Positions 36,974 through 44,963 of a stretch of 64,000 nt of DNA are shown here, piece after piece. Positions within the stretch are counted from its first letter, which is position 1. Every line of letters begins with the position of its first letter. The translations under genes were made by a program, and so were the position numbers. Origin of the DNA: a bacterium (GTDB lineage: Bacteria; Ratteibacteria; UBA8468; B48-G9; JAFGKM01); contig JALNXB010000006.1 in assembly GCA_023230585.1 (NCBI GenBank), positions 1 to 64,000 of the forward strand. Reading direction: 5' to 3'. The notes beneath the pieces are model-generated. The model made no database searches, had not been told where the DNA came from, and saw nothing but the letters and a program-made list of their open reading frames with translations.

Positions 36974-38101
36974 TTAATTGAAAGCAGTTTTTGGAAGGAC
37001 ATCCTTAAATTTTAAGAAATCCATTAGGGCGTTTCCGAGAGTGATAGCAATAGCGTCACGTACTTCTATATCTTTTAAGTTTAGTTCAATATTAGGGTTA
37101 CAGATAAACCCTATTTCTGTTAAAACAGAAGGCATTGGTGTGAATTTAAGTACATAAAAGTTTCTTCGTTTGGTGCCTCTGTCTGGTGTTAATAACCGCT
37201 CTGCCATCCTTTCTTGCACAAAATCTGCAAGAGTTCGGCTATCATCTATAACATTGGTGCGATTCAACTCTTCCAATATTTCAGATAAGGAAGAAGATGT
37301 ATTGGTATCTTCCTCTAAACCGTCAATGTTAGACGGCGTAGGTAAGTTGTATGCTGTAGCCTTACTATTTGGATAGTATGTTTCAAACCCGCTAACGTCA
37401 TACCTGTTATGTTTTGCAGAGTTTGTATGTATACTGAAAAACAGGTCTGCTTGTATACTTTTTGACATCTGAACTCGTTTTTCAAGAGAAATAAATATAT
37501 CAGTATCTCTTGTTAAGTATATCTGTATATGTGGGTATTTTTTTAACCCCTTTTTAAGGTAATCAGACATTCTTAACGCAACATCAAGATTAACATCTTT
37601 CTCTTTTAAGCCATAACTTCCAACAGCTCCAGCATCGCTTCCGCCGTGACCAGGGTCAATCAAAATTACAAAATCCTTGTTTTTATTGTAAGTAACATCT
37701 GCTGACACCGTCGCTTTTTTTTCTGTTTCTGCTTTTGGTTCAGGTTTTTTTGCGTCAGAGAAGAGTTGTGAAAAATCGTTTACTGGTATAAGAATTTCTC
37801 CTTCAATCTCTTTTATGGGAGCGCTAAGATTTTGTGTGTTACCTGAAACAATTAGTCTTTTATCATTAATTCTAAAAATTATTTCTTTAGAATCGTAAAC
37901 AATAAGCACCCTATCTTCAAGTTTTCCATAAGAATCTTCTGCATTTAATATTTTTAATAAACTTTTGAGAGATAGGTAAGACGTGTTTTCAATTATATAG
38001 GTAGGTAATTTTTTAACCTTGATTTCTTCTTTTAAGTTAAAAGATAAGCAGATAGACGAAAACGCAAAGATTATTGCGAATATATATTTTATATGTTTCA
38101 T
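36974..38101 (-). CDS. N-acetylmuramoyl-L-alanine amidase with N-terminal stalk domain
   Basis: The 375-residue exported protein has a signal peptide (residues 1-20) and a copper-amine-oxidase-N-like domain (residues ~25-115: YLSLKSLLKILNAEDSYGKL, GEILIPVNDF). The amidase_3 catalytic domain starts near residue 145. Zinc and catalytic residues are in DPGHGGSDAGAVG, KEKDVNLDVA, FFSIHTNS and LTEIGFICNP. It cleaves the glycan-peptide bond in cell-wall turnover or division (AmiC-type). The start codon has no clear ribosome site. It follows ssrA. Confidence 0.92.
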   Translation of the reverse strand: MKHIKYIFAIIFAFSSICLSFNLKEEIKVKKLPTYIIENTSYLSLKSLLKILNAEDSYGKLEDRVLIVYDSKEIIFRINDKRLIVSGNTQNLSAPIKEIEGEILIPVNDFSQLFSDAKKPEPKAETEKKATVSADVTYNKNKDFVILIDPGHGGSDAGAVGSYGLKEKDVNLDVALRMSDYLKKGLKKYPHIQIYLTRDTDIFISLEKRVQMSKSIQADLFFSIHTNSAKHNRYDVSGFETYYPNSKATAYNLPTPSNIDGLEEDTNTSSSLSEILEELNRTNVIDDSRTLADFVQERMAERLLTPDRGTKRRNFYVLKFTPMPSVLTEIGFICNPNIELNLKDIEVRDAIAITLGNALMDFLKFKDVLPKTAFN

Positions 38102-38128
38102 TAATCTATTGTTGTTATAATAAACTCA

Positions 38129-38150
38129 GGGAAAACTCTCTTGTTTTCCC
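38129..38150 (-). terminator. hairpin between ssrA and the amidase gene
   Basis: GGGAAAAC and GTTTTCCC form a perfect 8-bp stem with a 6-base loop about 57 bases past the 3' end of tmRNA. The T-run is weak, so termination is probable but not sure. Confidence 0.45.
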
Positions 38151-38206
38151 ATTCCCTTAATATGTTAATATATAGTTACCAATTTACGCTTTACTTGCTG
38201 CATAAG

Positions 38207-38557
38207 TGGAGGCGGCGGGTACTGCCCCCGCGTCCAGAGAGTGCAAAAAGAGAGTATCTACCTGTGTAGTCTGAGTTTTGTCATTAGGATACAATCTTGC
38301 TCAAGACACAATATTGTATCTGCATCCTTTTTAATAATTTCAGAAAAGGGGAAGGATAACCATTTCTGAAATGCTCTCAAGCCGTCCCAATTCTTTCACC
38401 CTGAGAGCCAAAATGAAAGGTGGGTGACTGCAATTTATGCAGCCAAAGCATTTGCCGTTGTGGCAGTTATAGTTTTGCCAGTTTTTTACGAGTTCCTGAC
38501 AAACTCGACAGGCAACTCTAATCTCACCATCACCCTGTCGAAGCCTATTTCGCCCCC
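38207..38557 (-). ncRNA. ssrA: transfer-messenger RNA (tmRNA)
   Basis: The 351-base one-piece tmRNA rescues stalled ribosomes. The 5' end GGGGGCG pairs with the 3' CGCCTCC plus discriminator A, forming the tRNA-like acceptor; CCA is not encoded. The typical AGGCTTCGACAGGG follows the 5' end, and a GGGACGCGGG-type T-arm region (GGACGCGGGGGCAGTACCCG) precedes the 3' end. The tag frame starts at GGC (38479) and ends with TAA (38435). It encodes GKTITATTANALAA, so the full tag with the charged Ala is 15 residues ending in ALAA. smpB lies immediately upstream. Confidence 0.95.
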
Positions 38558-38581
38558 TTAAACTATATCAACATTGATAAG

Positions 38582-38610
38582 ATTATACCATAAAACCTGA
38601 ACTTTTGCAA
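38582..38610 (-). promoter_or_regulatory. promoter of ssrA
   Basis: On the minus strand TTGCAA (38605-38610) is followed after exactly 17 bases by TATAAT (38582-38587), with a TG one base before the -10 box. Transcription would start near 38575, 18 bases before the mature 5' end. Confidence 0.75.
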
Positions 38611-38641
38611 TAGAACAAATTGAGACATAAAAAAACTAATA

Positions 38642-39079
38642 TCAACGTCCTTTAAGTCTTCGTTCAATAGATATCTTTAATTCTCGTTCTTTTATTACCC
38701 TTCTTTTATCATACAACTTTTTACCTTTTGCAACAGCAATTTGTACCTTAGCAAGACCTTTCTTATCAAAATATACAGAGACAGGTATAATGGTTAACCC
38801 TTTTTCTTCAACTTTTTTACTTATTCTTTTTATTTCTCTTTTTGTAAGTAGAAGCTTCTTTTTTCTCAGGGGATTATCTTTTTCAAAGGTATTTTCATAA
38901 TTAGAAATATGAAAATTGTATAGATATACCTCTCCGTTTTCAATTTTTGCGTATGATTCTTTTATACTTCCCCTGCCGGCTCTAAGAGATTTCACCTCTG
39001 GTCCTTTTAAGACAATCCCAGCTTCAATTTTTTCAAGAAGTTCGTAATTAAAAAACGCTTTTCTATTTTCTATATGCAT
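38642..39079 (-). CDS. smpB: SsrA-binding protein SmpB
   Basis: SmpB binds the tRNA-like part of tmRNA and brings it to stalled ribosomes. The 145-residue protein has the characteristic ENRKAFFNYELLEKIEAGIVLKGPEVKSLR start, the AKIENGEVYLYN segment and the basic KKLYDKRRVIKEREL tail that acts in the decoding centre. No Shine-Dalgarno sequence precedes the ATG. Its partner RNA is encoded 85 bases downstream. Confidence 0.96.
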   Translation of the reverse strand: MHIENRKAFFNYELLEKIEAGIVLKGPEVKSLRAGRGSIKESYAKIENGEVYLYNFHISNYENTFEKDNPLRKKKLLLTKREIKRISKKVEEKGLTIIPVSVYFDKKGLAKVQIAVAKGKKLYDKRRVIKERELKISIERRLKGR

Positions 39080-39209
39080 AATTTTTGGTGTTTTTAAAAT
39101 TTTAATGATATGTTATTATAGTATTGTTAAAAGGGTGTTCTTGTCAATATATATTAAAAAAGTTGTATACTAAAACATCATAACCTATCAGTATAAATGG
39201 AGATATTGT

Positions 39210-40607
39210 ATGAGGGTAAAAATATTAGGAGCAGCAAAAAATGTTACAGGGTCGAAGTTTCTTATCGATATAAACAATAAAAGAGTGATGGTAGACTGTG
39301 GTCTTTACCAAGAGAGAGGGTTGAAGGACAGGAACTGGGAAAAATTTCCTGTTGAACCTTCTTCAATAGACGCTATAATACTTACCCACGCTCATCTTGA
39401 CCACTGTGGATATTTGCCAAGAATAGTTAGAGATGGTTTTCGTGGCGAAATATTTTGTACCGACCCAACCTTAGAAATTGTAAAGATAACTTTACTCGAT
39501 TCTGGAAAAATACAGGAAGAAGATGCTATCAAAAAAAAGAAGAGACACATTAAAGCTGGTATTGTAAAAGATTATCCAATTGAACCTCTTTATACAGCAC
39601 AAGATGCAGAAAAAGTGTTCCCTTTATTGAAGGGGTTTCCGTATAACCACAATATTAAATTTTCTGAGGATATATCTTTCTCTTTCCACGACGCTGGCCA
39701 TATTCTTGGGGCGGCTATGGTAGAACTTGTAGTAAAAGAGAATGGCGTTATGAAGAAAATTGTATTTTCAGGAGATATGGGTAGATGGGACAAACCTATT
39801 CTTAACGACCCAACGCTTTTTGAAGAAGCTGATATAGTTTTTATTGAATCAACCTACGGTGATAGGCTACACGAAACAGAAGAAGAGGCAGAAAAAAAAC
39901 TTGCAGATATTATTAACGATACAACCCAGAGAGGCGGAAACATTGTTATCCCAACATTTGCTATAGAAAGAGCTCAAGAACTTCTATATTTTTTAAGAAT
40001 ATTGTTAAAAGAAGATACAATACCTCATCTTCTTGTATTTGTAGATAGCCCTATGGCTATAGATGTTACTCAAGTATTTAAAAAGTTTCCTGAGTACCTT
40101 GATAAGGAAACACAAACTCTTATTAGGGAAGGAAATTCTCCATTTGATTTTACTATGCTTCAATTAACAAGAAGAACAGAAGAATCAAAAGCAATCAACC
40201 GCATAAAAGGTTCTTCTATAATAATGGCTGGTTCAGGTATGTGTACAGGTGGTAGAATTAAACACCACTTGATAACCAATATTACTCGTGCTGAATCAAC
40301 AATTGCTTTTGTTGGGTACCAAGCACAAGGAACTCTTGGTAGAGAAATACTTGGTAAACCTGAACAGGTTAGAATACTTGGAAAGTATTATCCCATAAGA
40401 TCTGCTATTGAAAATATTGGAGGTTTTTCAGCCCACGCTGATAGAAACGACCTGTTAAGGTGGTTGGAAGGATTTAAAAAACCTCCTCAAAAAATCTTTG
40501 TAATTCACGGTGAAGAAGAGGCTTCTATTTCTTTTAGTTCTCTTTTAAGAACTAAATTTTCAAGCAAGATCTTCACACCTTCTTACCTTGACGAATTTAC
40601 GCTTTAA
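39210..40607 (+). CDS. beta-CASP metallo-beta-lactamase-fold ribonuclease (RNA specificity type)
   Basis: The 465-residue protein has the metallo-beta-lactamase motif THAHLDHCGYLPR near residue 57, later metal ligands in DAGHILGAAM and FSGDMGR, and the beta-CASP blocks PTFAIERAQELLYFL and SGMCTGGRIKHHL. The C-terminal FSAHADRNDLLRW and IHGEEEA complete the KH-less CPSF-like family. Such enzymes process or degrade RNA. The start has a GGAG site. The end overlaps the convergent Gfo/Idh gene by four bases. Confidence 0.92.
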   Translation: MRVKILGAAKNVTGSKFLIDINNKRVMVDCGLYQERGLKDRNWEKFPVEPSSIDAIILTHAHLDHCGYLPRIVRDGFRGEIFCTDPTLEIVKITLLDSGKIQEEDAIKKKKRHIKAGIVKDYPIEPLYTAQDAEKVFPLLKGFPYNHNIKFSEDISFSFHDAGHILGAAMVELVVKENGVMKKIVFSGDMGRWDKPILNDPTLFEEADIVFIESTYGDRLHETEEEAEKKLADIINDTTQRGGNIVIPTFAIERAQELLYFLRILLKEDTIPHLLVFVDSPMAIDVTQVFKKFPEYLDKETQTLIREGNSPFDFTMLQLTRRTEESKAINRIKGSSIIMAGSGMCTGGRIKHHLITNITRAESTIAFVGYQAQGTLGREILGKPEQVRILGKYYPIRSAIENIGGFSAHADRNDLLRWLEGFKKPPQKIFVIHGEEEASISFSSLLRTKFSSKIFTPSYLDEFTL

Positions 40608-41647
40608 ATAGAAAGAATTCTTTTTTCTTTATATGAAGTGTAGGCTTTTTCTGTAACATTCATTATATGGATAGCATTTTCTCCCCCGTTTGTTTCAGGG
40701 GCTATATTTTCAATGATACAGTTTGCAAAATATTCACACTCTGCAGTATAAGGGTTGATTTCTTCAAAGGGAATTTGTTTGAATGTTAAAGCGACATCTT
40801 TTCTCTGCCCAGCGTCATAACCGTTTACCCCTTTATTAAAAATACCTTCAAGGTTTCCTCCGCTACCTTGCCCAATGGTTCCTTCTGTTAGTAAACTACC
40901 TTTAGAACCATAAATCTCAAGCCGAGTCTTTGATGCTTCATCTGGGATACAGAAAAAAGAATCTATAGTAGCATGAGCCCCTGATGAAAACTCCAAAAGC
41001 GTGGTAGAAGAATCTTCTGATTTGTAATTATGTACCTGATTGCCTGTTAGTGCAACCACCTGTTCTATTTTTGTTCCAGAGATAAATTCAAGTAGGTCAT
41101 AAAGATGTGTAGCCATATCTATCAACGCTCCACCACCACCTTGTTGAGGGTCTTGTCTCCACGCTCCATCAATGGGTGGATACCAGCAGGATAGTTGAGC
41201 TCTCATATATACTATTTTTCCAATATCACCTGCAGAGACAATCTCTTTCATTTTTTTATGTGCGCCGTGAAATTTCATCATATACCCTTCTTGTAAAAAC
41301 ACTCCATTGTCTTTACAAACTTTAATAGCCTCTTCTGTTTCTTTAAGGTTTTTTGCAAGAGGTTTTTCGCAAAGTATATGTTTACCTTTTTCAGCAGCGT
41401 ATCTTATCTGTTCTAAATGGAGTTGTACAGGTGTGGCTATATATACTGCTTCAATCTCTGCGTCATCAACAAGTGCTTTTTCGTCTTTATAATATTTAGG
41501 GATACTAAACTCGTTGGCTATTTTTTCAATATTTACTACATCCATAACAGAGGTAAGGTTTATATTTTTTGCTTTCAACATTCCCGGTATAGTTCTTCTA
41601 TAGGCGATACCGCCTGCCCCAATAACTCCCATATTTATTTTCTTCAT
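40604..41647 (-). CDS. Gfo/Idh/MocA family oxidoreductase
   Basis: The 347-residue NAD(P)-dependent sugar dehydrogenase-type protein has a Rossmann start MGVIGAGGIAYRRTIPGM and the family signature CEKPLAKNLKE near residue 93, whose Lys is catalytic. A C-terminal domain with GGGALIDMATHLYDLLE follows. It lies 62 bases downstream of a DegT aminotransferase gene on the same strand. That pair usually makes or breaks down amino or keto sugars; the exact substrate is unknown. Confidence 0.9.
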   Translation of the reverse strand: MKKINMGVIGAGGIAYRRTIPGMLKAKNINLTSVMDVVNIEKIANEFSIPKYYKDEKALVDDAEIEAVYIATPVQLHLEQIRYAAEKGKHILCEKPLAKNLKETEEAIKVCKDNGVFLQEGYMMKFHGAHKKMKEIVSAGDIGKIVYMRAQLSCWYPPIDGAWRQDPQQGGGGALIDMATHLYDLLEFISGTKIEQVVALTGNQVHNYKSEDSSTTLLEFSSGAHATIDSFFCIPDEASKTRLEIYGSKGSLLTEGTIGQGSGGNLEGIFNKGVNGYDAGQRKDVALTFKQIPFEEINPYTAECEYFANCIIENIAPETNGGENAIHIMNVTEKAYTSYKEKRILSI

Positions 41648-41709
41648 TTTTTACTCCTAAAATTGCAAACCGCGGGTCACAAGCCGCTAGATCTTGTAGG
41701 GTTTTGTTT

Positions 41710-42969
41710 TTATTTCATATATGCATCTGCAACTTTTTTGAAAGCAGCAACACACTTTTCCATATGTTGTATCTCGTATACAGGGTGAGTGAAGAAAGAG
41801 ATTGTTCTTTCAGATAACCATTTTGCTTTTTTACATTCAACCTTTGAGTAGTCAATCTGGCGCGCATTTGGGTCATTAAAAGGATATTTCAGATTACCAA
41901 ACCCGTTTCTCTGTGTATATGCATTTTCTTTATACATTTCTGGCCATTGAACTCCATAAACAGGGACTCCTTCTTTTTCTAAAGCATCTACAAACTGTTT
42001 TGAGGTAACTTTAAGTTTATCAGCATCAATTACAAAAGGTGCCCACCAGTACGCATTTTCACGTTCTTCTGTGTCAAGTGGAGGAGTAATGATAAGAGGA
42101 TGGTCTTTTAACGCTTCTATAAGGTATCTTCCATTTCTTCTTCTGTTAGGCAGGTTCCAGTTATCCAGACGTTCTAACTCGCATAATCCGACCAAGGACT
42201 GCATTTCTGTCATTCTATAATTGAAACCAACTCTTTTATGTACATAACTTAGTTTAGCTTCCAATTCAAGTAACCTCATTCTTTGTTGCACATCATAACC
42301 GTGGTCCCTAAAAGATTGGCAATCCCACCATAAATCTTCATCATCTGTTATTACAGCTCCACCTTCTCCTGCTGTTGTAAAGTGTTTGCTTTGACAAAAA
42401 CTAAAACAACCAACATCTCCAATAGTACCTGCTTTTTTCCCTTTATATATACCTCCAAAACATTGTGCACAATCTTCAATTACATATAGGTTATGTTTTT
42501 TTGCTATTTCAAGAATTGGGTCCATATCTGCTACTATTCCATAAAGGTGGACCACTATAATTGCTTTTGTTTTTTTGTTAATTTTATCTTCTATATCCTT
42601 AGGGTCCAAAGTATGAGAGTCATCAACATCAGCAAATACTGGTAGTGCGCCTGCTTGTAGCACACAGAAAGAAGAAGCAATAAATGAATATGAAGGGCAG
42701 ATTATCTCATCCCCAGGTCCTATACCTAACCCTGCTATTGCAGTATGTAGTGCACTTGTTCCGTTTGTTGTTGAAAGTCCGTATTTTGCACCGTTCCATT
42801 TTGCCCAGGCGGCTTCAAATTCTAACCCAACTTTACCAGTCCAATAGTTTACTTTTCCTGTTTTTAGAGGTTCAGATACTTTGTCAATAGATTTCTGTGA
42901 AAAAGATGGCCACATAGGAAAAGCATCCTTATTTATAGGAACACCACCGTCTATAGCTAATTTTGTCAT
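41710..42969 (-). CDS. DegT/DnrJ/EryC1/StrS family aminotransferase
   Basis: The 419-residue PLP enzyme shows TTNGTSALHTAIAGLGIGPGDEIICPSYSF, the HLYGIVADMDPI block, VIEDCAQCFGG with the PLP-binding Asp near residue 175, and the Schiff-base Lys in FCQSKHFTTAGEGG near 205. Such enzymes aminate keto sugars or inosose. A short ribosome site (GGAG) precedes it. Its partner is the downstream Gfo/Idh dehydrogenase, and the next genes act on amino sugars, so sugar-amine metabolism is plausible. Confidence 0.92.
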   Translation of the reverse strand: MTKLAIDGGVPINKDAFPMWPSFSQKSIDKVSEPLKTGKVNYWTGKVGLEFEAAWAKWNGAKYGLSTTNGTSALHTAIAGLGIGPGDEIICPSYSFIASSFCVLQAGALPVFADVDDSHTLDPKDIEDKINKKTKAIIVVHLYGIVADMDPILEIAKKHNLYVIEDCAQCFGGIYKGKKAGTIGDVGCFSFCQSKHFTTAGEGGAVITDDEDLWWDCQSFRDHGYDVQQRMRLLELEAKLSYVHKRVGFNYRMTEMQSLVGLCELERLDNWNLPNRRRNGRYLIEALKDHPLIITPPLDTEERENAYWWAPFVIDADKLKVTSKQFVDALEKEGVPVYGVQWPEMYKENAYTQRNGFGNLKYPFNDPNARQIDYSKVECKKAKWLSERTISFFTHPVYEIQHMEKCVAAFKKVADAYMK

Positions 42970-43138
42970 TTCTCACTCCTTTACCCTTAAAAAAAAGGGC
43001 TATTATGCTTTTAATTTTTTATTTAAATTTTTATATTATTTAACAATACAATTTACAATATTTGGTCGTAAAAGTCAAACTTTTGTACTTAAATGTTTTT
43101 TTCTGGTTTTCTTGCCTATTTAATGTATACAGTTTTTT

Positions 43139-43166
43139 TTGACCTATATATTATTTAAGTTAAAAT
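43139..43166 (+). promoter_or_regulatory. promoter of the NagB-like/PIG-L operon
   Basis: TTGACC (43139-43144) is followed after 16 bases by TAAAAT (43161-43166). Transcription would start near 43173, leaving a 47-base leader with AAGGAGG before the gene. Confidence 0.6.
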
Positions 43167-43219
43167 ATATAAGAGAACGTTTAATCCTTTTATATTTTCT
43201 AACAAAATAAGGAGGAACT

Positions 43220-44170
43220 ATGAATTTAATAAATACTTTAAAAGGTTCATTACTTGAAAATTTTTATCCAAAAGGATGGGACCTTAAAAAGATTGATGAC
43301 TGTTGTAGTTTTAAACCAGAAGAGATTTATGATAGACAGGAATGGTGGAACAAAGATTTTACTCCAATTGCTTGTGATGCTCTCGAAGAGTTTAATGCGA
43401 AGATGGGCCACGAGATAGCCAACGAAATACGTATAACAAAAGAAGCAAACAAGAAATTGATACTTATACTTCCAGTAGGTCCAATGGGTATGTATAAATG
43501 GGTAATATATTTTTTAAAAGAGTGGGGTGTTGATTGCCAACACGTATATGGTTTTAATATGGATGAATGGAGCGAAAGTAATGGTATAACCCTTCCTTCT
43601 ACAAACCCAGGTGCTTTCCAGAATGCTATGGAGAATGCTTTTTATGGTCCTCTCGGCAACTTGACAGTACCAAAAGACCAACGGTATTTTGCAACCAAAG
43701 ATGTGTTACCGCAGTACCCTGTTAAAATATCAGAATTAAAGAATGAAGGTGCTAAACTTGTGGTAATTTTTGGTATTGGTAGGGTTTTTCATATAGCCTT
43801 TTGGGAACCTCATTTTGCTGCAGAATTTTCATCAGTTGAAGAATGGAAGAAAGAAAGTTTTAGGATAGGAGCAAAACTTCATCCTTTGACAATTGAGCAG
43901 AATGCAATAACAAGTTTTAAAAGTAGATCTACTCTTGTTCCAGCTTATGCTAACACAATAGGACCAGGTATTTTCTTAAAAGCAGACAAAATTATAGGCG
44001 GAGCAGACGGAACTCTCGGTAGAGGGATGATGTGGCAAGGGATGAGTTTGTGGGTAACTCTAAGATATGGACCAAATATGTGGATACCAAGCAGTTTTAT
44101 GCCTGAATTACCAGGAAAACTGTTCTTCTTAAAAGAGCTTGCAGGTCCTCTTTCCCCTGAATGTAATTAA
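43220..44170 (+). CDS. glucosamine-6-phosphate deaminase-like protein (NagB family)
   Basis: The 316-residue protein aligns with the NagB/6-phosphogluconolactonase fold: [15 protein letters not shown] near residue 83, [11 protein letters not shown] with the catalytic Asp115, and [13 protein letters not shown] with His191 and Glu196. NagB normally reads GxGxxGHIAFNEP, so Phe replaces the Gly before the catalytic His, and Trp replaces Asn. It is longer than NagB (about 250-266). It probably opens or isomerises a phosphorylated amino sugar, with changed specificity. It is followed by a PIG-L deacetylase. Confidence 0.8.
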   Translation: MNLINTLKGSLLENFYPKGWDLKKIDDCCSFKPEEIYDRQEWWNKDFTPIACDALEEFNAKMGHEIANEIRITKEANKKLILILPVGPMGMYKWVIYFLKEWGVDCQHVYGFNMDEWSESNGITLPSTNPGAFQNAMENAFYGPLGNLTVPKDQRYFATKDVLPQYPVKISELKNEGAKLVVIFGIGRVFHIAFWEPHFAAEFSSVEEWKKESFRIGAKLHPLTIEQNAITSFKSRSTLVPAYANTIGPGIFLKADKIIGGADGTLGRGMMWQGMSLWVTLRYGPNMWIPSSFMPELPGKLFFLKELAGPLSPECN

Positions 44171-44221
44171 TTTTATTGTAAACAGAAATGATAACTTTTG
44201 CTTAAAAGGAGAGAAAACAAA

Positions 44222-44920
44222 ATGAGGATATTGGCTGTTGGAGCTCATCCTGATGATATAGAGATTCTTTGTGGAGGAACACTTGCAAAGTATTCAAAGG
44301 AAGGAAACGACATTATTATGGCGTATCTTTGTAGCGGTTGCCTTGGAGGGAAGGATGTTGTTCCTGAGGAACTTGCAAAAATAAGAGCCCAAGAGGCAAG
44401 AGATTCTGCAAATATTATAGGTGCAGAAGTGCTTGGACCTATTACCGGAGACCTTGATCTTTATCCTACCAAAGAGATGAGGGTGAAAGTTGTTGATATT
44501 ATTAGACAAGCAAAACCAGATATTATTATCACCCATAGTACTAAAGATTATCTACCTGACCATGTTATTACTGGTCAGATTGTTTTTGATGCAGCTTTTA
44601 CCGCAACCTTACCTTTGTATAAAACAGATTTTCCTGCTTATGAAAAGATTACTCCCATCTATAGTATGGATACATTAACAGGACTTCAATTTGAGCCTGA
44701 TTTATTTGTTGATATCACAGATTTTTTTGAAATAAAAAGAAAAATGCTTCTTTCACATAAGAGTCAACATAAATGGCTTGAAGGTCATCACCAGTCAGAT
44801 GCTGTAGGGATTATAGAGAAGATGGCAGGGTTTAGAGGGCTACAATGTGGGGTGATGTATGCGGAGGCTTTCCAAAAAATTAAGGTATGGGGAAGAATTT
44901 TTCCTGAAGACTTAAAATAA
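44222..44920 (+). CDS. PIG-L family deacetylase
   Basis: The 232-residue protein begins at the ATG at 44222, which has an AGGAG site; an in-frame TTG lies eight codons upstream. The zinc motif AHPDDIE is at residues 7-13 and the third ligand is in HSTKDYLPDHVITG near residue 108. The family removes N-acetyl groups from GlcNAc-containing substrates (as in MshB or BshB). It is in one transcription unit with the NagB-like gene, so the two may act in series on an N-acetylated sugar. Confidence 0.87.
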   Translation: MRILAVGAHPDDIEILCGGTLAKYSKEGNDIIMAYLCSGCLGGKDVVPEELAKIRAQEARDSANIIGAEVLGPITGDLDLYPTKEMRVKVVDIIRQAKPDIIITHSTKDYLPDHVITGQIVFDAAFTATLPLYKTDFPAYEKITPIYSMDTLTGLQFEPDLFVDITDFFEIKRKMLLSHKSQHKWLEGHHQSDAVGIIEKMAGFRGLQCGVMYAEAFQKIKVWGRIFPEDLK

Positions 44921-44963
44921 TAATTATAAGAGTACTATATTGTGATATGCCAGGTAGCGATGC

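Noticed and set aside
38165..38580. Possible CRISPR or repeat array, suggested by GC-rich direct elements
   Set aside because: The segment is fully explained as tmRNA, with paired ends and a tag reading frame. No regularly spaced repeats were found anywhere in the window.
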